A stretch of 44,252 nt of DNA. Origin: Streptomyces afghaniensis 772. Lineage in GTDB: Bacteria; Actinomycetota; Actinomycetes; Streptomycetales; Streptomycetaceae. The notes below the pieces were generated by a model. That model was not told the DNA's origin and did not search any database. It was given only the letters and a program-made list of their open reading frames with translations. Positions 27,279 to 40,449 of the stretch are shown here, in pieces (positions within the stretch are counted from its first letter, which is position 1; every line of letters begins with the position of its first letter). The stretch spans positions 1 through 44,252 of the forward strand of contig KE354232.1 in assembly GCA_000415505.1 (NCBI GenBank), given 5' to 3'. Both the position numbers and the translations under genes were made by a program.

Positions 27279-28034
27279 ATGAAGGACGCCTTCGGTCTCC
27301 CCCAGTCCCTGCTCGTCCTCGGCGGTACGTCGGAGATCGCGCTGGCCACCGCCCGCCGGCTGATCGCCCGCCGCACCCGCACGGTCTGGCTGGCCGGCCG
27401 CCCGTCGCCCGCCCTGGAGGAGGCCGCCGGGCAGCTGCGCGGGCTCGGGGCCGACGTGCACACCGTCGCCTTCGACGCGCTCGACCCGACCTCCCACGAG
27501 GCCGTGCTCGGCAAGGTCTTCGCCGAGGGCGACATCGACATGGTGCTGCTCGCCTTCGGCCTCCTCGGCGACCAGGCCCGCGACGAGCGGGACCCGGAGG
27601 CGGCGGTACGGGTCGCGCAGACCAACTACACCGGCGCGGTCTCGGCGGGCCTGGTGTGCGCCCGCTCACTCCAGTCCCAGGGGCACGGCTCGCTGGTCGT
27701 GATGTCCTCCGTCGCGGGCGAGCGGGCCCGCCGCGCGAACTTCATCTACGGCTCCAGCAAGGCCGGACTCGACGCCTTCGCGCAGGGCCTGGGCGACGCG
27801 CTGCACGGCACGGGCGTGCACGTCATGGTCGTACGCCCCGGATTCGTGCGGACGCGGATGACCGCCGGGCTGCCCGAGGCGCCGCTGGCGACCACGCCCG
27901 AGGCGGTGGCGACGGCCGTCGAGCTGGGGCTGCGGCGCCGCTCGGAGACGGTGTGGGTGCCGGGGGCGCTGCGCGTGGTGATGGCGGCGCTGCGGCACCT
28001 GCCGCGCGGGTTGTTCCGGCGGCTGCCGATCTGA
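27279..28034 (+). CDS. dprE2: DprE2-like short-chain reductase (decaprenylphosphoryl-2-keto-pentose reductase)
   Basis: 251 aa from ATG 27279, with GGAG 6 nt upstream. SDR fold: cofactor motif LVLGGTSEIALATA and catalytic SSVAGERARRANFIYGSSKAG with Ser, Tyr and Lys. LLAFGLLGDQ in place of the common NNAG is characteristic of the DprE2 group. It reduces the keto intermediate from DprE1 to the arabinose epimer using NAD(P)H. It forms a two-gene operon with DprE1 and converges with the 2H phosphoesterase gene 12 bp away. Confidence 0.92.
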   Translation: MKDAFGLPQSLLVLGGTSEIALATARRLIARRTRTVWLAGRPSPALEEAAGQLRGLGADVHTVAFDALDPTSHEAVLGKVFAEGDIDMVLLAFGLLGDQARDERDPEAAVRVAQTNYTGAVSAGLVCARSLQSQGHGSLVVMSSVAGERARRANFIYGSSKAGLDAFAQGLGDALHGTGVHVMVVRPGFVRTRMTAGLPEAPLATTPEAVATAVELGLRRRSETVWVPGALRVVMAALRHLPRGLFRRLPI

Positions 28035-28046
28035 TCTACGGGCGGA

Positions 28047-28625
28047 TCACCAGGTCGGGACCGAGCCGCGCTCCACGTGCCCGGCCTGGGGCGGGACGAC
28101 CGAACCGCCGAAGGGGAACTCGCGCAGCTTGCGCCAGACGCCGTCGGCGCCCTGTTCGTAGAGGGCGAAGCCGGTGCACGGCCACTCGGCCTCGTAGTCG
28201 GCGAGTTCCTCGAAGGCGCGGTCCATCGCCGCCTCCTCGATGCCGTGGGCCACCGTGACGTGGGGGTGGTACGGGAACTGCAGTTCCCGTACGACCGGCC
28301 CGGCGGGGTCGCGGACCTGCTCCTGGAGCCGCGTGCAGGCCTCCGCTCCCGCGACGACCCGGACGAAGACGACCGGGGACAGGGGCCGGAAGGTCCCGGT
28401 CCCCGACAGCCGCATCGGGAAGGGCCGGCCGGCCGCGGCGACCTCGGTCAGATGCGCCTCGACGGCCGGCAGGGCGGACTCGTCGATCTCCGTCGGCGGC
28501 AGCAGGGTGACGTGCGTGGGAATGCCGTGAGCCGCGGCGTCGCCGAAGCCCGCGCGCAGCTGCTGAAGCCGGCTGCCGTGAGGCTCCGGGACCGCGATCG
28601 AGACACCGATCGTTACGGTCCCCAC
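28047..28625 (-). CDS. 2'-5' RNA ligase / 2H phosphoesterase family protein
   Basis: 192 aa from GTG 28625, with AGGAG 7 nt upstream; an in-frame ATG at 28691 lacks one. Both 2H motifs are present, HVTLLPP (about residue 40) and HPHVTVAHG (about residue 120). The two His-x-Thr sites form the active centre of phosphodiesterases acting on 2',3'-cyclic or 2'-5' linkages. Substrate unknown. The gene stands alone between DprE2 and trpS. Confidence 0.88.
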   Translation of the reverse strand: MGTVTIGVSIAVPEPHGSRLQQLRAGFGDAAAHGIPTHVTLLPPTEIDESALPAVEAHLTEVAAAGRPFPMRLSGTGTFRPLSPVVFVRVVAGAEACTRLQEQVRDPAGPVVRELQFPYHPHVTVAHGIEEAAMDRAFEELADYEAEWPCTGFALYEQGADGVWRKLREFPFGGSVVPPQAGHVERGSVPTW

Positions 28626-28766
28626 GTCGTCTCCTGTCGTTAAGTTTGCGGGTCGCTGATACGACCACCCGGTTATCGACTGTACGGCCACGACCCGGTT
28701 ACGGGCAGGCGCAACCGAAGTGATGTACAGCGCTGTTCGGTGGTACGGCTGTGCGCGGGAGCGGGT

Positions 28767-31353
<2,587 letters not shown>

Positions 31354-31390
31354 GTGGGACCTCCGGACGTTGCGTTCAGCGTTCACGGTA

Positions 31391-31467
31391 CGGCCCAGGC
31401 GCACGGCTCTGTCTGCTCGGGCCGCTCCCCGATGGTTTTGTCCATCCCAGCGCGCCAGTCACGGCCC
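31391..31467 (-). promoter_or_regulatory. ZTP (pfl) riboswitch in the glyA leader
   Basis: On the minus strand the leader contains the conserved pfl landmarks in order: GGGCCGTGACTGGCG, TGGGATGG...ACCATCGGGGAGCG, a short linker, then GCCGTGCGCCTGGGC. These form the two aptamer halves and pseudoknot that bind ZTP/ZMP. The aptamer ends about 26 nt before the Shine-Dalgarno (31364-31360). No T-run follows, so control is probably at translation initiation. ZTP riboswitches are known to switch on glyA and folate one-carbon genes when 10-formyl-THF is short. Confidence 0.92.
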
Positions 31468-31537
31468 GGCGATCAGCCTACCGGCTGGGTCGGGGAAGCG
31501 TCTGCCGGGTTGGTGAGCGTTGCCGGGTGCGGGGTGC

Positions 31538-31572
31538 GTTGTGGCTGGTCGCGCAGTTCCCCGCGCCCCTGA
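31538..31572 (+). repeat. Dispersed intergenic repeat, copy B
   Basis: Reads gttgtggctggtcgcgcagt then tccccgcgcccctga, between the glyA leader and the end of the YgiC-like gene. It is 33 of 35 identical to the reverse complement of copy A. It lies 12 bp past a minus-strand stop codon, so a role in transcript ends is possible. Confidence 0.75.
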
Positions 31573-31583
31573 AAAGCAGGTCG

Positions 31584-32765
31584 CTAAAGGATCACGTGGG
31601 GCAGGAAGCGGGCGTACTCGTCCGTGATCAGGCCCGAGGACTCCCGGATGCCCAGGCCCGCCGACTCGTTCTCGACCACCCACGCGCCCAGGACCACGCG
31701 GTTGCCGTCGAAGTCGGGCAGGGGGGCCAGTTGCTGGTAGCAGCAGGGCTCGTCGCGGAGGACGGGGTCCGTGCCGGGCTCGTGGATCGTGACGCCGGCT
31801 CCCTCCCGGCCCAGGAGGGGCTTGGCGACCCAGCCCTTGGCGGGCAGGTCCCGGGGGCCGTCCAGGTAGGCCGGGAGGAGGTTGGGGTGGCCGGGGTGCA
31901 ACTCCCAGAGGACGGCCAGGAGCGCCTTGTTGCTGAGGAGCATTTTCCAGGCCGGCTCGATCCAGAGGGTCGTGCCCGTGCCGCCGCCGTTGTCGAGGGT
32001 GTCCAGGACGTGGCCGGCGAAGCGGTCGGTGGTGAGCCACTCCCAGGGGTAGAGCTTGAAGATGCTGCGGATGAAGCGGAGGCGGTTGTCGACGAAGCGG
32101 CCGGAGAGGCGGTCCCAGCCGATCTCCTCCATGGAGATCCAGTCGGTGTCCAGGCCTGCCTGCTCGGCGGTTTCCTTGAGGTAGGCGACCGTCATCAGGT
32201 CCTCGCCGAGTTCGTCGGCGGAGGAGTACGCGAAGTACAGGGGACTGCCCGGCGGGAGCAGGGCGGCCTGTTTCCGCCAGGCGTCGATCAGGCGTTCGTG
32301 GAGGGAGTTCCACTGGTCGGCGCCGGGGAAGCGGTCCTCCATCCAGAACCACTGGGGGGACGCGGCCTCCACCAGTGAGGTGGGGGTGTCGGCGTTGTAC
32401 TCCAGGAGCTTGGCCGGGCCGGTGCCGTCGTAGCGGAGGTCGAAGCGGCCGTAGACGGAGGGGAGTTCGGCGCGGCGGTGCCAGGACTCGGCGACCGTGC
32501 GGGCCACGCGGGGGTCGGTGATGCCCAGGTCCGCGAAACGTTCCTGCGTGACGATGTGGTCGGCCGCCGCCAGGCACATGCGGTGGAGCTCCTCGACGAC
32601 CTCTTCCAGGGCCTCGATCTCCGGGAGGGTGAAGGTGTAGTAGGCGCTTTCGTCCCAGTAGGGACGCAGGGAGCCGTCGGGGTAGCGGGTGAGGGGGTAG
32701 ATCAGGCCCTGTTCCTCGACGGTCTGCTGCCAGGCGGGGCGGGGGGTGATGGTGCGGCGTTCCAT
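31584..32765 (-). CDS. Glutathionylspermidine synthase-like ATP-grasp protein (YgiC type)
   Basis: 393 aa from ATG 32765 (MERRTITPRPAWQQTVEEQG). The synthetase half of glutathionylspermidine synthase is recognised from YWDESAYYTF, YGRFDLRYDG-TGPAKLLEYNADTPTSLVEAA, WFWMEDRFPGADQWNSLHE, AYSSADELGEDLMT, WIEPAWKMLLSNKALLAVLW and KPLLGREGAGV, which include the ATP-grasp residues. There is no amidase half. Actinobacteria do not make glutathione, so the true substrate must differ. The lipoprotein gene 16 bp upstream gives the same pairing as E. coli ygiB-ygiC. Confidence 0.9.
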   Translation of the reverse strand: MERRTITPRPAWQQTVEEQGLIYPLTRYPDGSLRPYWDESAYYTFTLPEIEALEEVVEELHRMCLAAADHIVTQERFADLGITDPRVARTVAESWHRRAELPSVYGRFDLRYDGTGPAKLLEYNADTPTSLVEAASPQWFWMEDRFPGADQWNSLHERLIDAWRKQAALLPPGSPLYFAYSSADELGEDLMTVAYLKETAEQAGLDTDWISMEEIGWDRLSGRFVDNRLRFIRSIFKLYPWEWLTTDRFAGHVLDTLDNGGGTGTTLWIEPAWKMLLSNKALLAVLWELHPGHPNLLPAYLDGPRDLPAKGWVAKPLLGREGAGVTIHEPGTDPVLRDEPCCYQQLAPLPDFDGNRVVLGAWVVENESAGLGIRESSGLITDEYARFLPHVIL

Positions 32766-32781
32766 GTGCGTACGACCCCGG

Positions 32782-33141
32782 TCAGCCGCCGCCGCTGCCG
32801 GAGCCCGAGCAGCCGAAGCCGCCCCGGTCGACGGCCTCGCTGCGGCTGAAGGTGCCGTTGTCGGCGTAGCGGCCGCTGACGTCGGCGTCGTAGTACCAGT
32901 CGGCGTCCGTGGTGCCGGTCTTGCCGGTCTTCTTGCGGCCCTTGCCGTACGAGGAGGACGAGGAGCCCGACTTGCAGTTCTTGTCGGCGACGATCTTGTA
33001 GCCGTTGATGTAGTCGTAGCTGTCCCGGTCCACGCAGCGGCGGTCCGGGTCGGAGCCGCACGCGGACAGGGCCGCCGCGAGGACACCCATGCCGCCCAGC
33101 ACCACCGTGCTCGAGCGCAGTCGTCGCCGTGTTTCAGCCAT
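32782..33141 (-). CDS. Small lipoprotein (YgiB-like context)
   Basis: 119 aa from ATG 33141. Lipoprotein signal peptide with lipobox ALSACGSD. The mature protein has three further Cys (RRCVDRD, KNCKSG, FGCSGSG), a short Tyr/Ser/Gly-rich region (SGSSSSSYGKGRKK), the segment DADWYYDADVSGRYADNGTF and a Gly/Ser tail. It is co-transcribed with the YgiC-like gene. The similarity to E. coli YgiB (DUF1190) is one of context and overall form; I cannot show homology. Confidence 0.8.
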   Translation of the reverse strand: MAETRRRLRSSTVVLGGMGVLAAALSACGSDPDRRCVDRDSYDYINGYKIVADKNCKSGSSSSSYGKGRKKTGKTGTTDADWYYDADVSGRYADNGTFSRSEAVDRGGFGCSGSGSGGG

Positions 33142-33270
33142 GTGCGTGTCTCCCCGTGTCCCCGTGTACTGCGTGTCCCTGTCATGTACTGCCGAGCGGT
33201 CAGCCTAGAGACCGGTGTGAACGGGCCTGCATGACCCCCCGGCTCACGCCCCCTCCCCTACTGTCGTTTT
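33142..33270. other. Divergent intergenic region
   Basis: 129 bp between the lipoprotein and the EamA transporter. It should contain promoters for both directions; no clear hexamers or operator seen. Confidence 0.4.
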
Positions 33271-34125
33271 GTGATCTTTGGAATGGTGTGCGCCCTTGGT
33301 GCGGCGGTCTGCTTCGGTACGGCGACAGTGCTGCAGGCGATGGCCGCGCGGGCGGTGGCGAGCGGCCCGGGCGGGGACGTGGCGCTGTTGTGGCGGGCGC
33401 TGCGGCAGTGGCGGTATCTGGCCGGGCTCGGGATGGACGGGCTCGGTTTCCTGCTCCAGATCGTCGCACTGCGGTCGGTGCCGATCTACGCCGTGGGGGC
33501 GGCGCTGGCCGCGAGCCTCGCGGTGACGGCCGTGGTGGCGGCGCGGCTGCTCAAGGTGCGGCTGAGCCGCGTGGAGTGGGCGGCGGTGGGGGTCGTGTGC
33601 GCCGGGCTCGCGCTGCTGGGGCTGGCGTCCGGCGCGGAGGGCGACGAGGGCGGGCCGGTCTGGCTGAAGTGGGCGATGCTCGCGGCGGCGGGCGGGGTGC
33701 TGCTGCTCGGGGCGGTGGGCGGGCGACTGCCGGAGCGGGGGCGGGCGCTGGCGCTCGGAATGGGTGCCGGGCTCGGATTCGGGGTGGTGGAGGTGGCGGT
33801 GCGGCTCATCGACGGGCTGACGCCCGGTGCGCTCCTCACGAACCCTGCGGTGTACGCGCTGCTGCTCGGCGGCGGGGCCGCGTTCCTGTTGCTGACCTCC
33901 GCCCTCCAGCGCGGGTCGGTGACCACGGCGACCGCCGGGCTGGTGCTCGGGGAGACCGTCGCGCCCGCGCTGATCGGCGTGGTGTGGCTCGGCGACCGTA
34001 CGCGGCCCGGGCTGGGCTGGCTGGCGGTGTTCGGTTTCGCGGTGGCGGTGGCCGGGGCGCTGGCGCTGTCGCGGTTCGGGGAGGCGCCGGTCGAGCAGGA
34101 GGAGAGCGCCGTCACGCCTGGGTGA
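33271..34125 (+). CDS. EamA/DMT-superfamily membrane transporter
   Basis: 284 aa from GTG 33271. Eight to ten membrane spans in two similar halves, starting MIFGMVCALGAAVCFGTATV. Typical DMT features include YLAGLGMDGLGFLLQIVALR, PIYAVGAALAASLAVTAVVA, TSALQRGSVTTATAGLVLGE and VVWLGDRTRPGLGWLAVFG. The substrate cannot be predicted. Its stop codon lies in the first of three tandem 21-23-bp repeats. Confidence 0.9.
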   Translation: MIFGMVCALGAAVCFGTATVLQAMAARAVASGPGGDVALLWRALRQWRYLAGLGMDGLGFLLQIVALRSVPIYAVGAALAASLAVTAVVAARLLKVRLSRVEWAAVGVVCAGLALLGLASGAEGDEGGPVWLKWAMLAAAGGVLLLGAVGGRLPERGRALALGMGAGLGFGVVEVAVRLIDGLTPGALLTNPAVYALLLGGGAAFLLLTSALQRGSVTTATAGLVLGETVAPALIGVVWLGDRTRPGLGWLAVFGFAVAVAGALALSRFGEAPVEQEESAVTPG

Positions 34126-34186
34126 TCCGGGGGCTGGCGCCCAGGTGATCCGGGGCTCGCGCCCAGGTGATCGAGGCTCACGCCGA
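34121..34186. repeat. Three tandem 21-23-bp repeats at the edge of the accessory region
   Basis: Units at 34121-34143, 34144-34165 and 34166-34186, each GGTGATCcgggGCTsrCGCCca. They begin at the transporter stop codon and end where A/T content rises. They could be a duplication scar at an insertion point. Confidence 0.7.
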
Positions 34187-34294
34187 CGCGCTCCGAGGTG
34201 TTTCCCACCTGCCGAAAAGCTTCACTTTCCGGACGATCGGAAAATTGTTTGTTGAATCTTGAACGCGGGTGAACCGCTTTCCGTATGGGACGGC
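34187..34294 (+). promoter_or_regulatory. Probable promoter/operator of the PABA-type operon
   Basis: About 108 bp, unusually A/T-rich for this genome. It contains an inverted repeat TTTCCG-gacgat-CGGAAA (34226-34243). TTGAAC (34259-34264) and TATGGG (34284-34289) with 19-bp spacing could be -35/-10 hexamers, which would put the transcription start at or next to the GTG at 34295, that is a leaderless message. This is a weak call. Confidence 0.4.
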
Positions 34295-34873
34295 GTGACC
34301 AGTAATCCCGTCACGGTCACCGTGGCCTATCGCGTGACGCCGGGCCGTGCGGCCGACTTCCACTCCTGGGGGTGGGCCATGCTGGGCGCGACCGCGCGGC
34401 AACCGGGGTTTCTGGGGGGTGGGGTACTTGTCGACGGAGGGGCGGAGTGGCATGTCGTCTATCGCTTCGCCAGCGAGGGTTCGGCCCTGGCCTGGGAGAA
34501 ATCACCTTCCCGGGCACAGTGGGACGCCCGGCTGGAGGGACTTGCCCAGGAGGCGGCGCGCAGGCGGGTGCGGGGGGCCCGGGCCTGGTTCGAGGCGCAG
34601 ACTCTGACACCCGCGCCGCCGGCTCCGCCGTCGAAATGGAAACTGTGGTTCGTGAATATGAGCGCGGTTTTTCCCCCGGTGCTCCTGTTCAACCTGACGG
34701 TGCTTCCCTATCTCGGTGACCTCAATGCGCTGATCCGCACGTTGTTGTTATGCCTGTGCGTGACGGCCCTTGTCACCTGGATTCTCATGCCGCGGCTCCA
34801 GCGTTTCTTCAGGAAATGGCTGTACCCGTCGCTCCAGGCGCTCCGCGGACGGCACAAACGCCGGGCCACGTAG
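34295..34873 (+). CDS. Membrane protein with N-terminal ABM (antibiotic biosynthesis monooxygenase) domain
   Basis: 192 aa from GTG 34295 (MTSNPVTVTVAYRVTPGRAA); a TTG at 34259 would add 12 residues. Residues 1-100 form a single ferredoxin-like ABM domain (VTVAYRVTPG, GWAMLGATARQPGFLGGGVL, EWHVVYRFASEGSALAWEKS). Two membrane spans follow (LWFVNMSAVFPPVLLFNLTV, LIRTLLLCLCVTALVTWILM) and a basic C-terminus. This is the COG3224 architecture. It leads the pab operon, with 30 bp to pabAB. Its codons are less G/C-biased than its neighbours. ABM domains can be cofactor-free monooxygenases or simply dimer-binding folds, so activity is open. Confidence 0.85.
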   Translation: MTSNPVTVTVAYRVTPGRAADFHSWGWAMLGATARQPGFLGGGVLVDGGAEWHVVYRFASEGSALAWEKSPSRAQWDARLEGLAQEAARRRVRGARAWFEAQTLTPAPPAPPSKWKLWFVNMSAVFPPVLLFNLTVLPYLGDLNALIRTLLLCLCVTALVTWILMPRLQRFFRKWLYPSLQALRGRHKRRAT

Positions 34874-34903
34874 GCCCGCGAACGAACAGAGGGAGGTGGG
34901 CGG

Positions 34904-38815
<3,912 letters not shown>

Positions 38816-38818
<3 letters not shown>

Positions 38819-38880
38819 ACCCCGTAGAGAGGCACCTGATGAGCCCCGTGGAGATGCGCCCGGTGAGCCCCGCAGAGAGG
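38816..38880 (+). repeat. 24-bp tandem repeat at the ligase 1/ligase 2 junction
   Basis: Three units with period 24 bp starting at 38816, 38840 and 38864, each TGArCCCCGyrGAGA(k)G. Every unit carries a GAGAGG/GGAGA ribosome-site-like core and an in-frame GTG or ATG, so the repeat multiplies possible starts for ligase 2 without changing frame (8 residues per unit). Confidence 0.8.
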
Positions 38881-40449
38881 AACGACCCCATGCGAGCACC
38901 CCTGTTCACCGACCGCGGCTTCTATCTCGGACCGGTCTTCCGGCGTGCGGCCGACCGGCACGGAGCCGTCTTCGTCACCCTGGACCGGCCGCTGGACGTC
39001 GCCCCCTCCCTCGGGGTCGACCTGAGCTACACCGTGCTGGCCGACCTGGTCGAGGACCTGTCCGGGCGGCTGTGGGAGGCCGGGGTGCGGCCCTCGGAGC
39101 AGGTCGTCGTGCACAAGGCGGACAACGTCGACATCATGCTGCTGACCTGTGCCGTCTCCCGTATCGGCGCCGTGCCGGTGCTGTTGTCGCCCGCGCTGGC
39201 CCCCGCCGTGGCAGGGCAGCTGCTCGAACGGCTGCGCAGGCCCTGGCTGATCACCGACAGCCCCACCCTGGACGGCCTGCGGGAGCTCGCCCTGTCCGGG
39301 CTGGTGCGGCGGACGCTCTGCGTGGACGACGCGGCCGGGGCCGAGCCCCTGGCGAAGTTCGCCGGCGCCGAGCCGCCCCCGCCGGTCCGGCTGCACCCCC
39401 GCGAACCCGCCCTGATCACCCACAGTTCGGGCACCACCGGCGTCCCCAAACTGGCCGTGCACTGCGCGCACACCATGTGGAACAGGCTCGTGCCGCAGCA
39501 GGCGATGGGCTGGCCCACTCGGGGCGAGCCTGCGGCGCTGCACATGTCGTTCGTGCACTCGCGCTTCTACCACCTGCTCGGCGTCCTGCTGCACTTCGGC
39601 AGCCCGCTGGTGCTGATCACCGACCCGGATCCGGCCGCGGTGGGCCCGCTGCTGGTCCGGCACCGGCCCGGCATCGTGGAGACGCACCCCAACACGTTCG
39701 TGCTGTGGGAGGAGCTGGCCGACGCGCCCGGCGCCCCGCTGTCCCGGGTGCGGGCGTACGGCTCCACGTTCGACGCGATCCATCCGCGCACCGTCCGGCG
39801 GCTGCTGGGCGCCTCGCGGCGCCGTACGCCCTGGCTGGTCCAGCTGTACGGGCAGAGCGAGACGGGCCCGGTGGCGTTCCAGGTGGTGACCCGGCGCAGC
39901 GCGGCCCGCGCGGACGGGCGCCGGGTCGGGTTCGGGATACCGGGCTTCACCCGGGTCCGGGTCACCGGCGCCGGGGGCGGGCGGGTCCCGCCCGGCACCC
40001 CGGGCCGGATCGAGGCCCGCACCCGGGGCCGGATCCTCACCTACCTCGGCATGCCGGAGCGCTACGACCGTCAGCTCACCGACGGCTGGTGGGAGATGGG
40101 CGACATGGGCTACCGGAGCCGTCTGGGCGCGCTGTACCTGATCGACCGGGAGGTGGACCAGATCGACGCCGTGCACAGCAATCTGGAGGTCGAGGACACG
40201 CTGATGTCCCGGCTGGAGGAGCTGCGCGAGGTCGTCATCGTGCCGGGCGCGGACCGGGAGCCGGTGCCGGTGGTGTGCGTGCGCGGCGAACGGCCCCTGG
40301 ACCCGGAGCGCTGGCGCCGGGCGACGGCAGGGCTGCCGGCGATGGCCGAGCCACGGCAGTGGCGGTTCGAGGACCTGCCGATGACCGCGACCTGGAAGGT
40401 GAAGCGGGTGGAGATCGCCCGGATGCTCACCGAAGGCGTCCGGGCATGA
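38839..40449 (+). CDS. Divergent acyl-CoA synthetase / AMP-ligase (ANL superfamily)
   Basis: 536 aa from ATG 38839, which has GAGAGG 6 nt upstream. GTG 38815 (overlapping the previous stop) and ATG 38890 (GAGAGG 9 nt upstream) are also in frame; the conserved protein seems to begin at MRAPLFTDRGFYLGPVF (38890). Motifs: ALITHSSGTTGVPKLAVHC (A3), LVQLYGQSETGPVAF (A5), GWWEMGDMGYR (A7). The hinge region is atypical (IDREVDQIDAVHSNLEVEDTL, lacking the usual KxxG), while the A10 Lys is kept in ATWKVKRVEI. It may adenylate an acid for transfer to an acceptor other than CoA. Substrate unknown. ATGA overlap with the next gene. Confidence 0.88.
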   Translation: MSPVEMRPVSPAERNDPMRAPLFTDRGFYLGPVFRRAADRHGAVFVTLDRPLDVAPSLGVDLSYTVLADLVEDLSGRLWEAGVRPSEQVVVHKADNVDIMLLTCAVSRIGAVPVLLSPALAPAVAGQLLERLRRPWLITDSPTLDGLRELALSGLVRRTLCVDDAAGAEPLAKFAGAEPPPPVRLHPREPALITHSSGTTGVPKLAVHCAHTMWNRLVPQQAMGWPTRGEPAALHMSFVHSRFYHLLGVLLHFGSPLVLITDPDPAAVGPLLVRHRPGIVETHPNTFVLWEELADAPGAPLSRVRAYGSTFDAIHPRTVRRLLGASRRRTPWLVQLYGQSETGPVAFQVVTRRSAARADGRRVGFGIPGFTRVRVTGAGGGRVPPGTPGRIEARTRGRILTYLGMPERYDRQLTDGWWEMGDMGYRSRLGALYLIDREVDQIDAVHSNLEVEDTLMSRLEELREVVIVPGADREPVPVVCVRGERPLDPERWRRATAGLPAMAEPRQWRFEDLPMTATWKVKRVEIARMLTEGVRA

